In this document: positions 48,612 to 56,783 of the stretch, piece by piece
Numbering within the stretch: the stretch's first letter is position 1
Layout of the letters: every line of letters starts with the position of its first letter
Source of the DNA: Chersky-840 sp963848335
GTDB taxonomy: Bacteria; Actinomycetota; Acidimicrobiia; Acidimicrobiales; UBA8190
Length of the DNA: 64,000 nt
Reading direction: 5' to 3'
Assembly (NCBI GenBank): GCA_963848335.1
Contig: CAWKDD010000002.1
Coordinates: 1-64,000, forward strand
Position numbers and translations under genes: made by a program
The notes under the pieces: generated by a model
Database searches by the model: none
The model's input: the letters and a program-made list of their open reading frames with translations, nothing else
What the model was told of the DNA's origin: nothing

Positions 48612-48867
48612 GGGGCAAACAGCAAGACGCCGTCGGTACTGTCTGCGCGCTTCGCGATCGAGCAGGGTCACCCGGACCGGGTGATCCGGCCCGGGGCAGC
48701 ATCCTTCGACGAGTCCTTGCCGTCGCGACCCCGGTGGGACGGCAGGATGCGGCAGGATCGAGCACCGCTGTGGAAGCCTGTGACGTGCCCGATGACACGT
48801 CGAACGTGGACTCAGAGGCTCAGCGGTCATCTGGCAAGATGACCTGGAGGTCAGGCGACTGGAAGTC

Positions 48868-49967
48868 GTGACCGCGTCCGACGTCGGCACCCCGGGTCCG
48901 GCAGAGGTGGATCGTGCGGATGACGGCCGAGGATCATGGATCCCCAACCGCGCCATGATCGCAACCCGGTTCATGGAGCTGCGCAAGCGTCGGGGACTCA
49001 TGATCACCTTGATCGCATTGACGATCGGGCTCCCGACACTCTTCCTCGTCATCAAGCTGTTGCTGCACGCCTTCGTGCCGCAGTCGTACGGGCCGGCCGG
49101 TGGGTTCGAGGTGTTCACCACCCTCATTGCCGGCGTCCTCTACATCTTCGGGTTCATCGCCACCATGACCTTGGGAGCCACCGCAGGTTGCTCCGACCTC
49201 GCCGACGGGATGTTCACCCAGCAGGTGGTGACGGGGCGCTCGAGAGTGGCGCTCTACCTGGCCCGCATCCCGGCCGGCTTGGCCATCATGATCCCCATGG
49301 TGGCCTTGGCATTCACCATCATCTGCGCGGTCTGCGTCTTCTCGGCGCCGTCCAGTTTCGACTTCAGGGCACCACCGTGCCCATCGGCCTGTCCCTCCAT
49401 GGCTACGAAACGTGGGCCGCAGATCATCCCAATCTGATCATCTGCGACTTCCCCTACAACGGGCCGTGCCCGCAGAACGAATCTGAGCCGAACACCCCGC
49501 TGTCCAGGGCGCTGGCCGAGCAACAGGCCGAACGGAACTATCCGACCTACGCCGTGACCTACAACTCGCCGCCCTATGGCGTGATGATCAGGGCGGGACT
49601 GTGGCTCGAGCTCGAGGTGTTCATCGCCTACGTCTTCGGTCTGGGGTTCGCCTCTCTCATGGGACAGCGAATGGTTCCGATCATCCTGATGATCGTGTAC
49701 GAGATCGTCTTCCGACCGCTCCTTTTGTCGACCAAGGGTCTCCACCTGATCAACCTTCAGCGACCCCTGGTCCTCGAACTGGCTGTGGCCCATTTCGAAC
49801 CGGCCGGGATCGGTATCAACTATGGGATCGTGAACGGACCCGCTGGGCTCCGGGACTCGTCGTACCTGGTGCCGGAGTCGACTGCCATCGCCCTCGCAGT
49901 GATCGCGGCCTGGCTGGTGGTGTGGACGGTCCTGGGCACCTGGAAAATGGCGACCAGGGACGCCTGA
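48868..49967 (+). CDS. ABC-2 type transporter permease subunit, frameshifted
   Basis: Repaired length 366 residues. Frame one carries MIATRFMELRKRRGLMITL, the N-terminal arrangement of ABC-2 permeases, then four hydrophobic segments; after SAPSSFDF the frame breaks. The other frame resumes with GTTVPIGLSLHGYETW, an extracytoplasmic loop with Cys in IICDFPYNGPC, and at least three more helices. A missing C at about 49364 joins them. GTG 48868 is the start. No ATPase gene stands beside it, so either a distant ATPase serves it or it is an orphan. The preceding 256 bp hold no supported gene. Confidence 0.68.
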
Positions 49968-50176
49968 GAAACGCCTGGCTCGATTTGGCGTTGCGTTCGA
50001 ATATCTCGTAAGTGTTTGTCGGATATTGATTTGCGCCACCCCGGTCGGCGACCGGCGTCTGAGTGAAAGCAGCGGGCGAGATAGGGTGAGCCGTGCCAGA
50101 TTCATGATTGGGACGAATCAGGGTCTTGGTTCTCGCGTTTCGGGAGCTATCGGTTGCACCTAGTCTGAGCACTGCT

Positions 50177-51174
50177 GTGACCAGCGTCGTTGACCAGGAT
50201 CTGAGCGACCTCGAGCCCTACCGCCGCCAGCTGACCGCCTATTGCTATCGGATGCTCGGGTCCCCCCAGGACGCCGAGGACGCGGTGCAGGACACCCTCG
50301 TGCGGGCATGGCGGGGCCTCGGCCGGTTCGAGGACCGGGCCGGGTTGCGCCCGTGGCTGTATCGGATCGCCACCAACGTCTGCCTGGACATGCTGAAGGG
50401 TCGGGGTCGGCGCGCTCTGCCCATGGACCTCGCGCCGGCTGAGCACCGGCCGGGACTGGGGGTCCTCCCATGGGCTCGCTCTCGGCACCCCTCGGCCGGA
50501 GGCGACCTGGGTGCAGCCGATCCCCGACCACCTGGTCTCATCCCGGGGCGGGGACCCGGCTGACGTCGCGGTGTCCCGAGAGTCGATCCGGCTGGCATTC
50601 ATCGCCGCCCTCCAACACCTCGTGCCCCGCCAGCGGGCAGTTCTGATCCTCCGCGACGTCCTGAGCTGGCGGGCTAACGAGGTAGCGGAGCTGCTCGAGA
50701 CCAGCGAGGACGCTGTCAACAGCACCCTGCGCCGGGCCCGGAGTGCCCTGGCGGCGGTCAACCTCGATGCCGTGCCGACGGAGCCGACGCGAGGCCGACC
50801 GTGAGCTCCTGTACCGCTATATCGAGGCGTTCGAGCGCTACGACGTCGACTCGCTGGTGGCGCTGCTGCACGAAGACGCCACTCTCAGCATGCCGCCCTA
50901 CGAGCTGTGGCTGCAGGGCATCCCCGACATCCGCCGCTTCCTGGCCGCCTTGGAGGTCGAAGGGGGCCGCGACCGGGTAGTCGAGGTCGCGGCCAATGGG
51001 TGTCCGGCGCTGGCCGTGTACCGGCCCGCCGGCCCCGCCGGGGCGCTCGAACCGTTCGAGATCCACGTGCTCGAGATTGCCGGCGGTCGCATTGCTGCGA
51101 TCCACGCCTTCCTCGACCCGGCTCTATTCCCGGTCTTCGGACTCCCTCCGACTGCCGAACCGATCAGCGAATAG
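50177..51174 (+). CDS. sigG: ECF RNA polymerase sigma factor, SigG-type with SnoaL-like C-terminus, two frameshifts
   Basis: Repaired length 331 residues. Frame one gives sigma region 2: YRRQLTAYCYRMLGSPQDAED and DTLVRAWRGLGRFEDRAGLRPW. An extra G in 50458-50462 shifts to a second frame with PEATWVQPIPDHLVSS and region 4: HLVPRQRAVLILRDVLSW and VAELLETSEDAVNSTL. An extra base near 50790 shifts again to a SnoaL-like domain (ADRELLYRYIEAFERYDVD, LLHEDATLSMPPYELWL), as in mycobacterial SigG. Such C-terminal domains replace anti-sigma control. GTG 50177 is chosen. The AT-richer stretch 49970-50035 upstream could hold its promoter. Confidence 0.78.
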
Positions 51175-51493
51175 GCGATTCCCACGCAGCGGGACTCGAC
51201 CGAGCTCGGCTCGCACCTGCCGTGACAAACGACGGCTGCACGATCCTGCCGAGTCCCCGACCCCTGTCGCCGGGAAAGCCTCGCCACCAGGATCCGGCCC
51301 CGAGACTCAGCCGACTCTCCCTTCTGAGAAAGCGGCCAGTCAGAAGCCCCACCGGTTGGGCGTCAATCCAGGCCGCCGCGGTGGGGTCAGAGATTTCTGG
51401 ACGCGCGACGACTTTTCTGTTCCAGCGCAGTTGTACTCGGTGGGGAGCCGCGAAGGACGCCTCCCCGAAGAACAGACCAAGGAGGCAACACCG
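51175..51493. other. Intergenic stretch, no supported gene
   Basis: 319 bp between the sigma-factor and small barrel-protein genes. Frames crossing it lack start signals and any recognisable domain. The only clear signal is the AAGGAGG ribosome site just before 51494. A promoter recognised by the adjacent sigma factor could lie here, but none is evident by eye. Confidence 0.5.
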
Positions 51494-51766
51494 ATGCCTG
51501 TACTGATGATTGCCGAACAACCGAACATGGACGAGGGGACCTATGCCTCGATGCTGGAGCCGCTGATGCCGTTGCTGCGTTCGGCAAACGGCTTCATTTC
51601 TCACGCCGGAGGTCCGAGTCCCGCCAGCGGGATGCGCATCATCGAGATCTGGGAGTCCGAGGCGGACCAGAAGGAGTTTTTTGACGAGAACCTGAAGACG
51701 AATCTCCCGCCTGGACTTGTACCTGACCTCACGTACTACGAGCTTCACGCCGGATTCACTCGATAG
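51494..51766 (+). CDS. Small dimeric alpha/beta-barrel protein (ABM-like)
   Basis: 90 residues. The order strand-helix-strand-strand-helix-strand fits the ferredoxin-like fold of antibiotic biosynthesis monooxygenase-type proteins: MPVLMIAEQPNMDEGTYASM, GFISHAGGPSP, MRIIEIWESEADQKEFF and a final strand DLTYYELHAGF. Activity, if any, cannot be told. ATG 51494 has a strong AAGGAGG site. It lies between SigG and the SRPBCC protein, in the same direction. Confidence 0.72.
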   Translation: MPVLMIAEQPNMDEGTYASMLEPLMPLLRSANGFISHAGGPSPASGMRIIEIWESEADQKEFFDENLKTNLPPGLVPDLTYYELHAGFTR

Positions 51767-51806
51767 GCGTCGGCGCCGTCGCTCCAAGCCCGTCTCGGGG
51801 ATGATA

Positions 51807-51857
51807 CGCGGTGGAAGGGGCGATGAGCCCGGAGGGCGGCGAGCCCCTTCCACCGCG
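51807..51857. promoter_or_regulatory. Long perfect inverted repeat ahead of the SRPBCC gene
   Basis: CGCGGTGGAAGGGGC at 51807-51821 and its exact complement at 51843-51857 form a 15-bp stem with a 21-base loop, and the loop contains a further GCCC/GGGC pair. It ends 31 bp before the ATG at 51889 and has no T-run after it, so it may be an RNA leader structure or operator rather than a simple terminator. Confidence 0.75.
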
Positions 51858-51888
51858 GGCGACGCAGAGCAACAGAGAGGACTGGACC

Positions 51889-52395
51889 ATGACAGCGGAA
51901 AGCAACCCGGTCGAAGTGTCACGCAGGATTGAAGCACCGGCAGCCCGCATCTTCGAGATCCTGGCGAATCCGCAACGTCACATGGAGTTCGACGGGTCCG
52001 ACATGCTCCGGGGAGCCGTCGTCAACCGTCCCATCTCCGGCGTCGGCGACACCTTCAACATGAAGATGCAACGGCTCGGAGACAACTACCTCATGCTCAA
52101 CTACGTGGTGGAGTTCGAACCAGATCGGCGCATATTTTGGGAACCGGCTCCCGGAGACCCTTCTCGGGCCGAGGGTGATGATCCATCCAAGGTCGGCATT
52201 CCTGCGGGCTACCGCTGGGGCTACATCCTCACTCCAGACGGTGACGACGCCACTGTCGTCACCGAGGTCTTTGACCACGGCCCCTTGCCGGAGGACCTCC
52301 TACGTGATGGCGGGGCGTGGATCAACGGGGCCAATTCGGTGCTTGAGTCCATGACGGCCAGCCTGGAGAGGCTCGAGAAGATCAGTACCAAGTAG
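51889..52395 (+). CDS. SRPBCC (START-like) family protein
   Basis: 168 residues. N-terminal SRPBCC signature VEVSRRIEAPAARIFEILAN, then central strands GDTFNMKMQRLGDNYLMLNY and VEFEPDRRIFWEPAPGD, and a long C-terminal helix SVLESMTASLERLEKI. The fold makes a deep hydrophobic cavity used for lipid or aromatic ligands, or polyketide cyclisation; the ligand is unknown. ATG 51889 follows AGAGAGGACTGGACC; the longer GTG start at 51811 would run through the inverted repeat and is not favoured. It may share a message with the barrel protein. Confidence 0.82.
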   Translation: MTAESNPVEVSRRIEAPAARIFEILANPQRHMEFDGSDMLRGAVVNRPISGVGDTFNMKMQRLGDNYLMLNYVVEFEPDRRIFWEPAPGDPSRAEGDDPSKVGIPAGYRWGYILTPDGDDATVVTEVFDHGPLPEDLLRDGGAWINGANSVLESMTASLERLEKISTK

Positions 52396-52452
52396 GGCCG
52401 CTGCCCGAGCGCATGTGCTCGTTCCATGGGCCTGGGTGCTGCATTGGTATTC

Positions 52453-52712
52453 GGTGTGGATACCGCCCGCGTCACGTATCTACCTGGACTGGCCGAAAGA
52501 TGCCGTGTTCGCGTGCTCGGTGACAGCGATGCACCCAACCGGTATCGCCCAGACCTGACGATGCCATCGGGTCCGCCACGGGGTCTCCCGGACGATCCAC
52601 GTGGGCCCCCGGGGGCACCTTGGGGCCGGTCGTCGTGTCACCCCGCCTGGGGGGTCAGGCCGGACGGTTTTCAACTCGGAGTTGGCTGGTATTTCAACCG
52701 ACCCTCCTGCCA
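52453..52712. repeat. Duplicated noncoding segment, copy 1
   Basis: About 260 bp that reappears at 54767-55034 with scattered substitutions and a few short indels. Identical anchors include GGTATCGCCCAGACCTGACG at 52541-52560 (copy 2: 54871-54890) and a 27-bp block ending CCCCGCCTGG at 52650. Open frames across it share no family and look accidental. Together the copies flank the methyltransferase/TetR pair. Confidence 0.85.
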
Positions 52713-53083
52713 ACTCACTTGGGGCGGCGGCGAACCTACGGGCGCCGCATAACCGCGACCTACCTACCGGACGATGAAGGCCCGCATCGTCCCACCGCCT
52801 TCCACCGGCCCGCTCCAGATGGGCATCGTGACCGGTGCTCGGGTTCTAATGCGGCCGGAGCGATATCGGACGGTTCTGGCCTCCGGCATGTGGAGCAGAA
52901 TCCCGGCATTCTCGCCTGCTCTGAAGGTCTCAGCGAGATACCCGGTAGCGGGTGTTCTCGCCTGGTGTGACGGCCCAAAGGCCGGGCCAGCTCGGGCACG
53001 CAGAACCGGCAGATTCGGGCGGTCCGAGCCGCTTCCAGTTCCGACGGCGGCGTCATTTCCGGACGGCGTTGGGCGACAGCGGT
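52713..53083. other. Intergenic stretch, no supported gene
   Basis: 371 bp between repeat copy 1 and the methyltransferase stop. Frames on both strands are open but lack ribosome sites and recognisable domains. A short string near 52730-52760 faintly resembles the T-arm end of the downstream tRNA-Ser but is too weak to call. Confidence 0.45.
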
Positions 53084-53887
53084 CTAAATAGGCCGAGCCG
53101 TCACCCAACCGAATTCGGATTTGATTCGGACGCCCAGGCCGTCCTCATACGAAGGCGCAACGGCCTCGGCGACAGCACTACAGAATGCTTCGTACCCAAC
53201 AGCCTCGATCGCCGGCACAGATGGCCCAGCGGCCGCCAATGCTCGAACGGCGGTCGGCACATCGGGCCACTCGTTGATCACGGTGATGGTCCCCCGTTCC
53301 AGGTCTCCGAAGCCCGTGGCCTTCAACATGTCCTCGATCACGTTCTGCGTATCACCGTGTTCCACATTCGCAGCGCCGTGACTGGCAGGAGACAGCTCGA
53401 TGACTTTCAAGAAGTACGGCATCAATCCCAGCCGCTCGAATCTGCCCCAGAACGTAGTGCCGAATCGCCCGTTCGGGACGAGGACCCGTCGAGCTTGCTC
53501 CAAGGCTCCCTCGCAACCCTTCCAGATGCCGTTGAAACTGGTGACCACGTCGAAGGTGTCATCTGGGAACGGTAGAGCGAGCATGTCGCCCGCTTGAAAG
53601 CTGCCATCGGGCGTCCGTGCTCCAGCAATCCTGATGAGGTGTTCCGATGCATCGATCCCTGACACCATCGCGCCTCGCCGGGCAGCGACGGCTGCGGCGA
53701 AGCCGGATCCACACGCGACGTCCAGCAGGCGGGTCCCAGCAGTGATGGCCAGCTGGTCGAAGAGCAGTTCGTTGGCGGGGAGGGCATAGGGCTCGAATAG
53801 GAATGCCCATTCCGTGGCCCGTGCCCCCCATCCCCGTCCGGCTTCCTTCCAGTTGGACTTCGTCGTGGCTGTCTGCCCGGTGGTCAT
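53084..53887 (-). CDS. Class I SAM-dependent methyltransferase (UbiE/type 11-like)
   Basis: 267 residues. SAM-binding motif I LLDVACGSGFAAAVAARRG near residue 53, motif II region GIDASEHLIRIAG, and GDMLALPFPDDTFDVVTSFN (motifs III-IV) form a typical small-molecule methyltransferase fold. The remainder (FWGRFERLGLMPYFLKVIE) lacks a known substrate signature. ATG 53887 stands 94 bp from the divergent TetR gene, whose operator-like repeats occupy the gap, so it is probably TetR-repressed. GC usage is slightly lower than in the housekeeping genes of the window. Confidence 0.85.
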   Translation of the reverse strand: MTTGQTATTKSNWKEAGRGWGARATEWAFLFEPYALPANELLFDQLAITAGTRLLDVACGSGFAAAVAARRGAMVSGIDASEHLIRIAGARTPDGSFQAGDMLALPFPDDTFDVVTSFNGIWKGCEGALEQARRVLVPNGRFGTTFWGRFERLGLMPYFLKVIELSPASHGAANVEHGDTQNVIEDMLKATGFGDLERGTITVINEWPDVPTAVRALAAAGPSVPAIEAVGYEAFCSAVAEAVAPSYEDGLGVRIKSEFGWVTARPI

Positions 53888-53906
53888 CACGCTGCTCCTT
53901 GAACGG

Positions 53907-53944
53907 ACGATCGTATAGTGATTCTTAGACGATCGTCTGTCTAA
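53907..53944. promoter_or_regulatory. Twin operator-like palindromes for the divergent TetR regulator
   Basis: ACGATCGT occurs at 53907-53914 and again at 53929-53936, exactly 22 bp apart. The second is inside the perfect 12-bp palindrome AGACGATCGTCT (53927-53938), itself nested in TTAGAC...GTCTAA (53925-53944). Placement between divergent TetR and methyltransferase genes fits two TetR dimers on one face of the DNA. Confidence 0.6.
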
Positions 53945-53981
53945 AATCAAGGGGGAAGGTCCGAGCAAGGACGAGTGGACC

Positions 53982-54638
53982 ATGTCCGAGGTCAACGAAC
54001 CGGCGAGGACGCGAGCACCGGGAAACCGCTCGCGTGCCCGTATTGCAGAAGCAGCCGCCAAGCTCGCCACCGTCGAGGGGCTCGACGGCCTGTCCATCGG
54101 CCGCCTTGCCGAGAGCACAGGGATGCCCAAGAGCAGCGTGCACGCACTGTTCGGGTCCAAAGAAGATCTCCAGCTGGCGACTATCGCCGCAGCCAGGGAT
54201 AGCTTCATCACCGAAGTGGTCGCTCCAGCGCTCTCAGGCACCGAGCCTGGAAAGCAACGTCTCCTGGCCCTTTGTGAGGGCTATCTCTCCTATGTCCAGC
54301 GGCGCATCTTCCCAGGCGGGTGCTTTTTTGTCGCGACAGGCGCCGAAATGGGTGCTCGCCCTGGGCGAGTGCACGATGAAGTGGCCAGAGTTCAGCAGCA
54401 ATGGCGCGACCTGCTGGGGCGAGAAGCACGAGCCGCTGCCGACGGCGGCGAACTCCCCGAGGACGCCGAACCCGACCAGATCGCCTTCGAACTTGGTGTG
54501 ATCCTTGCCGGGACAGACATCGTCAGCGTGCTCCACGACGATCTCGGCGTTCTGGACCGAGCCCGGTCAGCCATCAGGGATCGTCTGGGTATGCCGACTC
54601 TGCCACTCCATCAGGTTCGTCGACCACGACGCCGATAG
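53982..54638 (+). CDS. TetR/AcrR family transcriptional regulator
   Basis: 218 residues. Helix-turn-helix: RIAEAAAKLATVEGLDGLS and STGMPKSSVHALFGSKEDL. The C-terminal domain contains LCEGYLSYVQRRIFPGGCFF and ATGAEMGARPGRVHDEV, which matches the TetR_C_16/LmrA-YxaF-like group that senses hydrophobic compounds. ATG 53982 is the first start past the operator region. Likely represses itself and the divergent methyltransferase. Confidence 0.88.
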   Translation: MSEVNEPARTRAPGNRSRARIAEAAAKLATVEGLDGLSIGRLAESTGMPKSSVHALFGSKEDLQLATIAAARDSFITEVVAPALSGTEPGKQRLLALCEGYLSYVQRRIFPGGCFFVATGAEMGARPGRVHDEVARVQQQWRDLLGREARAAADGGELPEDAEPDQIAFELGVILAGTDIVSVLHDDLGVLDRARSAIRDRLGMPTLPLHQVRRPRRR

Positions 54639-54766
54639 AGCGTCCTCCATTCGATGATCACGGGTGGCCACCGAGCAATAACGCGCGGGGTGTGGGAGTT
54701 ATCGACCCCGATCGCATCGTGCCGATCCCGACCGGCGCTTCGGTCGGACAGGCGACCGCAGTAGGG

Positions 54767-55034
54767 CATCCGGTACTCGGCCACAGGGGATACCGCCCCC
54801 CTCACGTATCTAGCTGGACTGGCCGATAGATGCCGGGTTCGCGTGCTCGGTGACTGCGTTGCACCTGACCGGTATCGCCCAGACCTGACGGTGCCATCGG
54901 GTCTGCGACGGCCTGGACGATCCGCGTAGGCCGTCGGGGGACACCCTGGGGGCCGGTCGTCGTGTCACCCCGCCTGGAGGGTCAGGCCGGACGGTTTTTC
55001 AACCAGGAGTTGGCTGGTATTTCAGCCAACACCC
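54767..55034. repeat. Duplicated noncoding segment, copy 2, beside tRNA-Ser
   Basis: Second copy of the segment at 52453-52712. It ends six bases from the tRNA-Ser(CGA) 3' end. In this copy GTTGGCTG/CAGCCAAC is a perfect hairpin, while copy 1 has lost pairing. See the finding for possible meanings. Confidence 0.85.
55009..55030 (-). terminator. Hairpin just downstream of tRNA-Ser(CGA)
   Basis: Perfect 8-bp stem GTTGGCTG / CAGCCAAC with a 6-base loop, starting 10 bases past the tRNA 3' end on the minus strand. No U-tract follows, so termination or a 3' processing signal is likely but unproven. Confidence 0.45.
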
Positions 55035-55039
55035 CCGAG

Positions 55040-55126
55040 CGGAGGAGGTGGGATTCGAACCCACGGTGGCCTTGCGACCACAACGGTTTTCGAGACCGTC
55101 CGATTCGTCCACTCTCGCACTCCTCC
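55040..55126 (-). tRNA. tRNA-Ser (CGA anticodon)
   Basis: 87 bases. Acceptor stem GGAGGAG pairs with CTCCTCC, with discriminator G. The D-arm contains AGAGTGGACGAATCGGACG. The anticodon stem ACGGT/ACCGT encloses loop CTCGAAA, giving anticodon CGA. A long variable arm, GTGGTCGCAAGGCCAC, marks it as class II, and the T-arm has GGTTCGAATCC. CCA is not encoded. Confidence 0.95.
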
Positions 55127-55318
55127 AACTGGACTTTCGTGTCAGCCGAATCCGCGGGGTCCTGGTTGCACTGGCGCTCCGAACCTGAGGGCCGCAGCCG
55201 CACGAAACGCCAATCGTACAGGGACACGACCTCCATCTCCGGCGGCGGCCCCTGGAAGAAACCCCGTACCAGCGCGACGCCCACAACGGCTACGCCGATG
55301 GGCGAGGTTCTGCGCAGA

Positions 55319-56353
55319 TCACCGATTCCCGAGGGCTCCAGCGACATAGGCCAAGTCGATGGCCCGCCCATAGGACCGCCGAGCCACCACCGCCCCCACG
55401 CAGCTCACCGTGGCAAGGACGGCGAATCCAAGCGACAACGGGATCCACCACGATCCGAGACTCGACACGGCGAGGTCGTAGCTGCGGCCCGGGACCGGCG
55501 CCGACTGCTGGGCCAGGGCGATTCCCCATCCGACGCTGGCCAGTGCCATCACGACCGCCGTTGCGGCCAGCGCCGTGGCCACTCTGGTGCCGCGGCGCAC
55601 AACCGAGATCGGGAGCTTCGACCGGCGGGTCACCCACGCCAGCGCGAACGGGCCGGAAAGCCACCCCGCACCGATCACCAGCGCGCCGCTGACGCGGAGG
55701 ACCGTTCCCTCGAGTGTCGATCCGGGTACGACGTGCCCGCTGCAGGGGATGGTGGGATGGGCGATGCCCGAAACGCACGAGGAAGAGGCCGCCACGCCCG
55801 GTTGGGACATACCGCCGACGGCCAACAGTGCCAGTCCGCCCACGAGGGCGATACCGGGCAACACGACGACCAGCCATCGACGCCGGGGACCAGCCGACGC
55901 CCGGGGTCGAACCCCTCGCATCAGCGTGGTCCACCCCGAGACGGCGACGATCACGCTGATGGCGACAGCCCAGCTCATGACGTTGGCCAGGTCCAGAGCA
56001 GCGCGTCCCGCGCCGCTCGGTTGCCCCACCGGATGACCACCGAGGCCTTGCCCGAGATCCCCACCGCTGCTGAGGAAGATGAGTCCCAACGGGAGCACCG
56101 CGAACATCGGCACCGTGGCCACCAAGACAGCGGCTTTGGCCCGGTCCATCCACAGCTCCGTCGATGCGGGAGAGCCGGTTCCCCGGAGGCGCGCCCGCAC
56201 GGCACCGGCCAAGAGGTTGGAGGCGATCCGCCACGGCGGTCGTCCCGCCGACGCCAGTCCTTCGATGACGAACCCCATCTCGTCGCCGTAGCGCTCCCGC
56301 CACCAGGCGGGGTAGCACGCCATGGCGGCATCCAGGAGCGTGAGCCGTCTCAT
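55319..56353 (-). CDS. Membrane protein of a PadR-linked pair
   Basis: 344 residues. It starts MRRLTLLDAAMACYPAWWRERYGDEM, a cytoplasmic helix region often seen in permease-prefix or sigma-regulator-type membrane proteins. At least seven hydrophobic segments follow (for example AVLVATVPMFAVLPLGLIFL and WAVAISVIVAVSGW). Two Cys in an outer loop (SSSCVSGIAHPTIPCSG) may pair. It overlaps the PadR stop by four bases, the usual PadR-membrane protein arrangement in actinobacteria. Function unknown; a role in envelope stress or export is a guess. Confidence 0.72.
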   Translation of the reverse strand: MRRLTLLDAAMACYPAWWRERYGDEMGFVIEGLASAGRPPWRIASNLLAGAVRARLRGTGSPASTELWMDRAKAAVLVATVPMFAVLPLGLIFLSSGGDLGQGLGGHPVGQPSGAGRAALDLANVMSWAVAISVIVAVSGWTTLMRGVRPRASAGPRRRWLVVVLPGIALVGGLALLAVGGMSQPGVAASSSCVSGIAHPTIPCSGHVVPGSTLEGTVLRVSGALVIGAGWLSGPFALAWVTRRSKLPISVVRRGTRVATALAATAVVMALASVGWGIALAQQSAPVPGRSYDLAVSSLGSWWIPLSLGFAVLATVSCVGAVVARRSYGRAIDLAYVAGALGNR

Positions 56354-56664
56354 GTCCACGCGCCCAGTCGTCGCAGTCCGATCCGGGCGACCTTGGCCGT
56401 GATCTCGAGACGGTCTCTGAGCACCGCCGCGCCGGACCCCGTGATCCGGTAGGGCCGTCGACGGTCGTCGGCCGGAAGGGCCTCGATCAGCCCCTCCTCC
56501 TCGAGCCGGGCCAGCACCCCGTACAAAGTGCCCGGCCCGAACGCGATGCCGGTCATCTCTTCGATGTCCTGGATGATGGCGTAGCCGTGTTTCGGGCCCC
56601 CGGTGAGGCTGGTGAGCACCATCAAGGTGGGGTCCTGGGTCCGCCCGAGGCGCTTGCTGGTCAT
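56350..56664 (-). CDS. PadR family transcriptional regulator
   Basis: 104 residues from ATG 56664 (MTSKRLGRTQDP). PadR winged-helix landmarks: LMVLTSLTGGPKHGYAIIQDIEEM and FGPGTLYGVLARLEEEGLIE, then RRRPYRITGSGAAVL with the wing. The short C-terminal helix fits the PadR subfamily 2. A frame start at 56700 would add 12 residues. The gene overlaps the following membrane protein gene by 4 bases. Divergent from the acyltransferase gene, 119 bp away, with AT-rich TATATCGGAAGTCGGAATA in between that may hold promoters. Confidence 0.88.
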   Translation of the reverse strand: MTSKRLGRTQDPTLMVLTSLTGGPKHGYAIIQDIEEMTGIAFGPGTLYGVLARLEEEGLIEALPADDRRRPYRITGSGAAVLRDRLEITAKVARIGLRRLGAWT

Positions 56665-56783
56665 TGCCCGTCCCCTCCTCCCGATTCGTCCGATCTGCAC
56701 TATATCGGAAGTCGGAATACCGTGCCGGACCGAGGCCCAGCCGCCCCGTGTGGCCGTGGCGAGGGGCGCTACGTTCTTGTCCG

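Noticed and set aside
52720..52760. Possible remnant of tRNA-Ser after repeat copy 1
   Set aside because: Only a short T-arm-like match can be seen, with no acceptor or anticodon stem; too weak without alignment.
52774..53091. Plus-strand frame of 105 codons in the gap before the methyltransferase
   Set aside because: No ribosome site or domain, and it overlaps the 3' end of the opposing methyltransferase gene.
54982..55371. Minus-strand frame starting MSLEPSG... at 55347
   Set aside because: Its first part looks somewhat protein-like, but it runs through the tRNA-Ser gene and into repeat copy 2, so it is most likely accidental.
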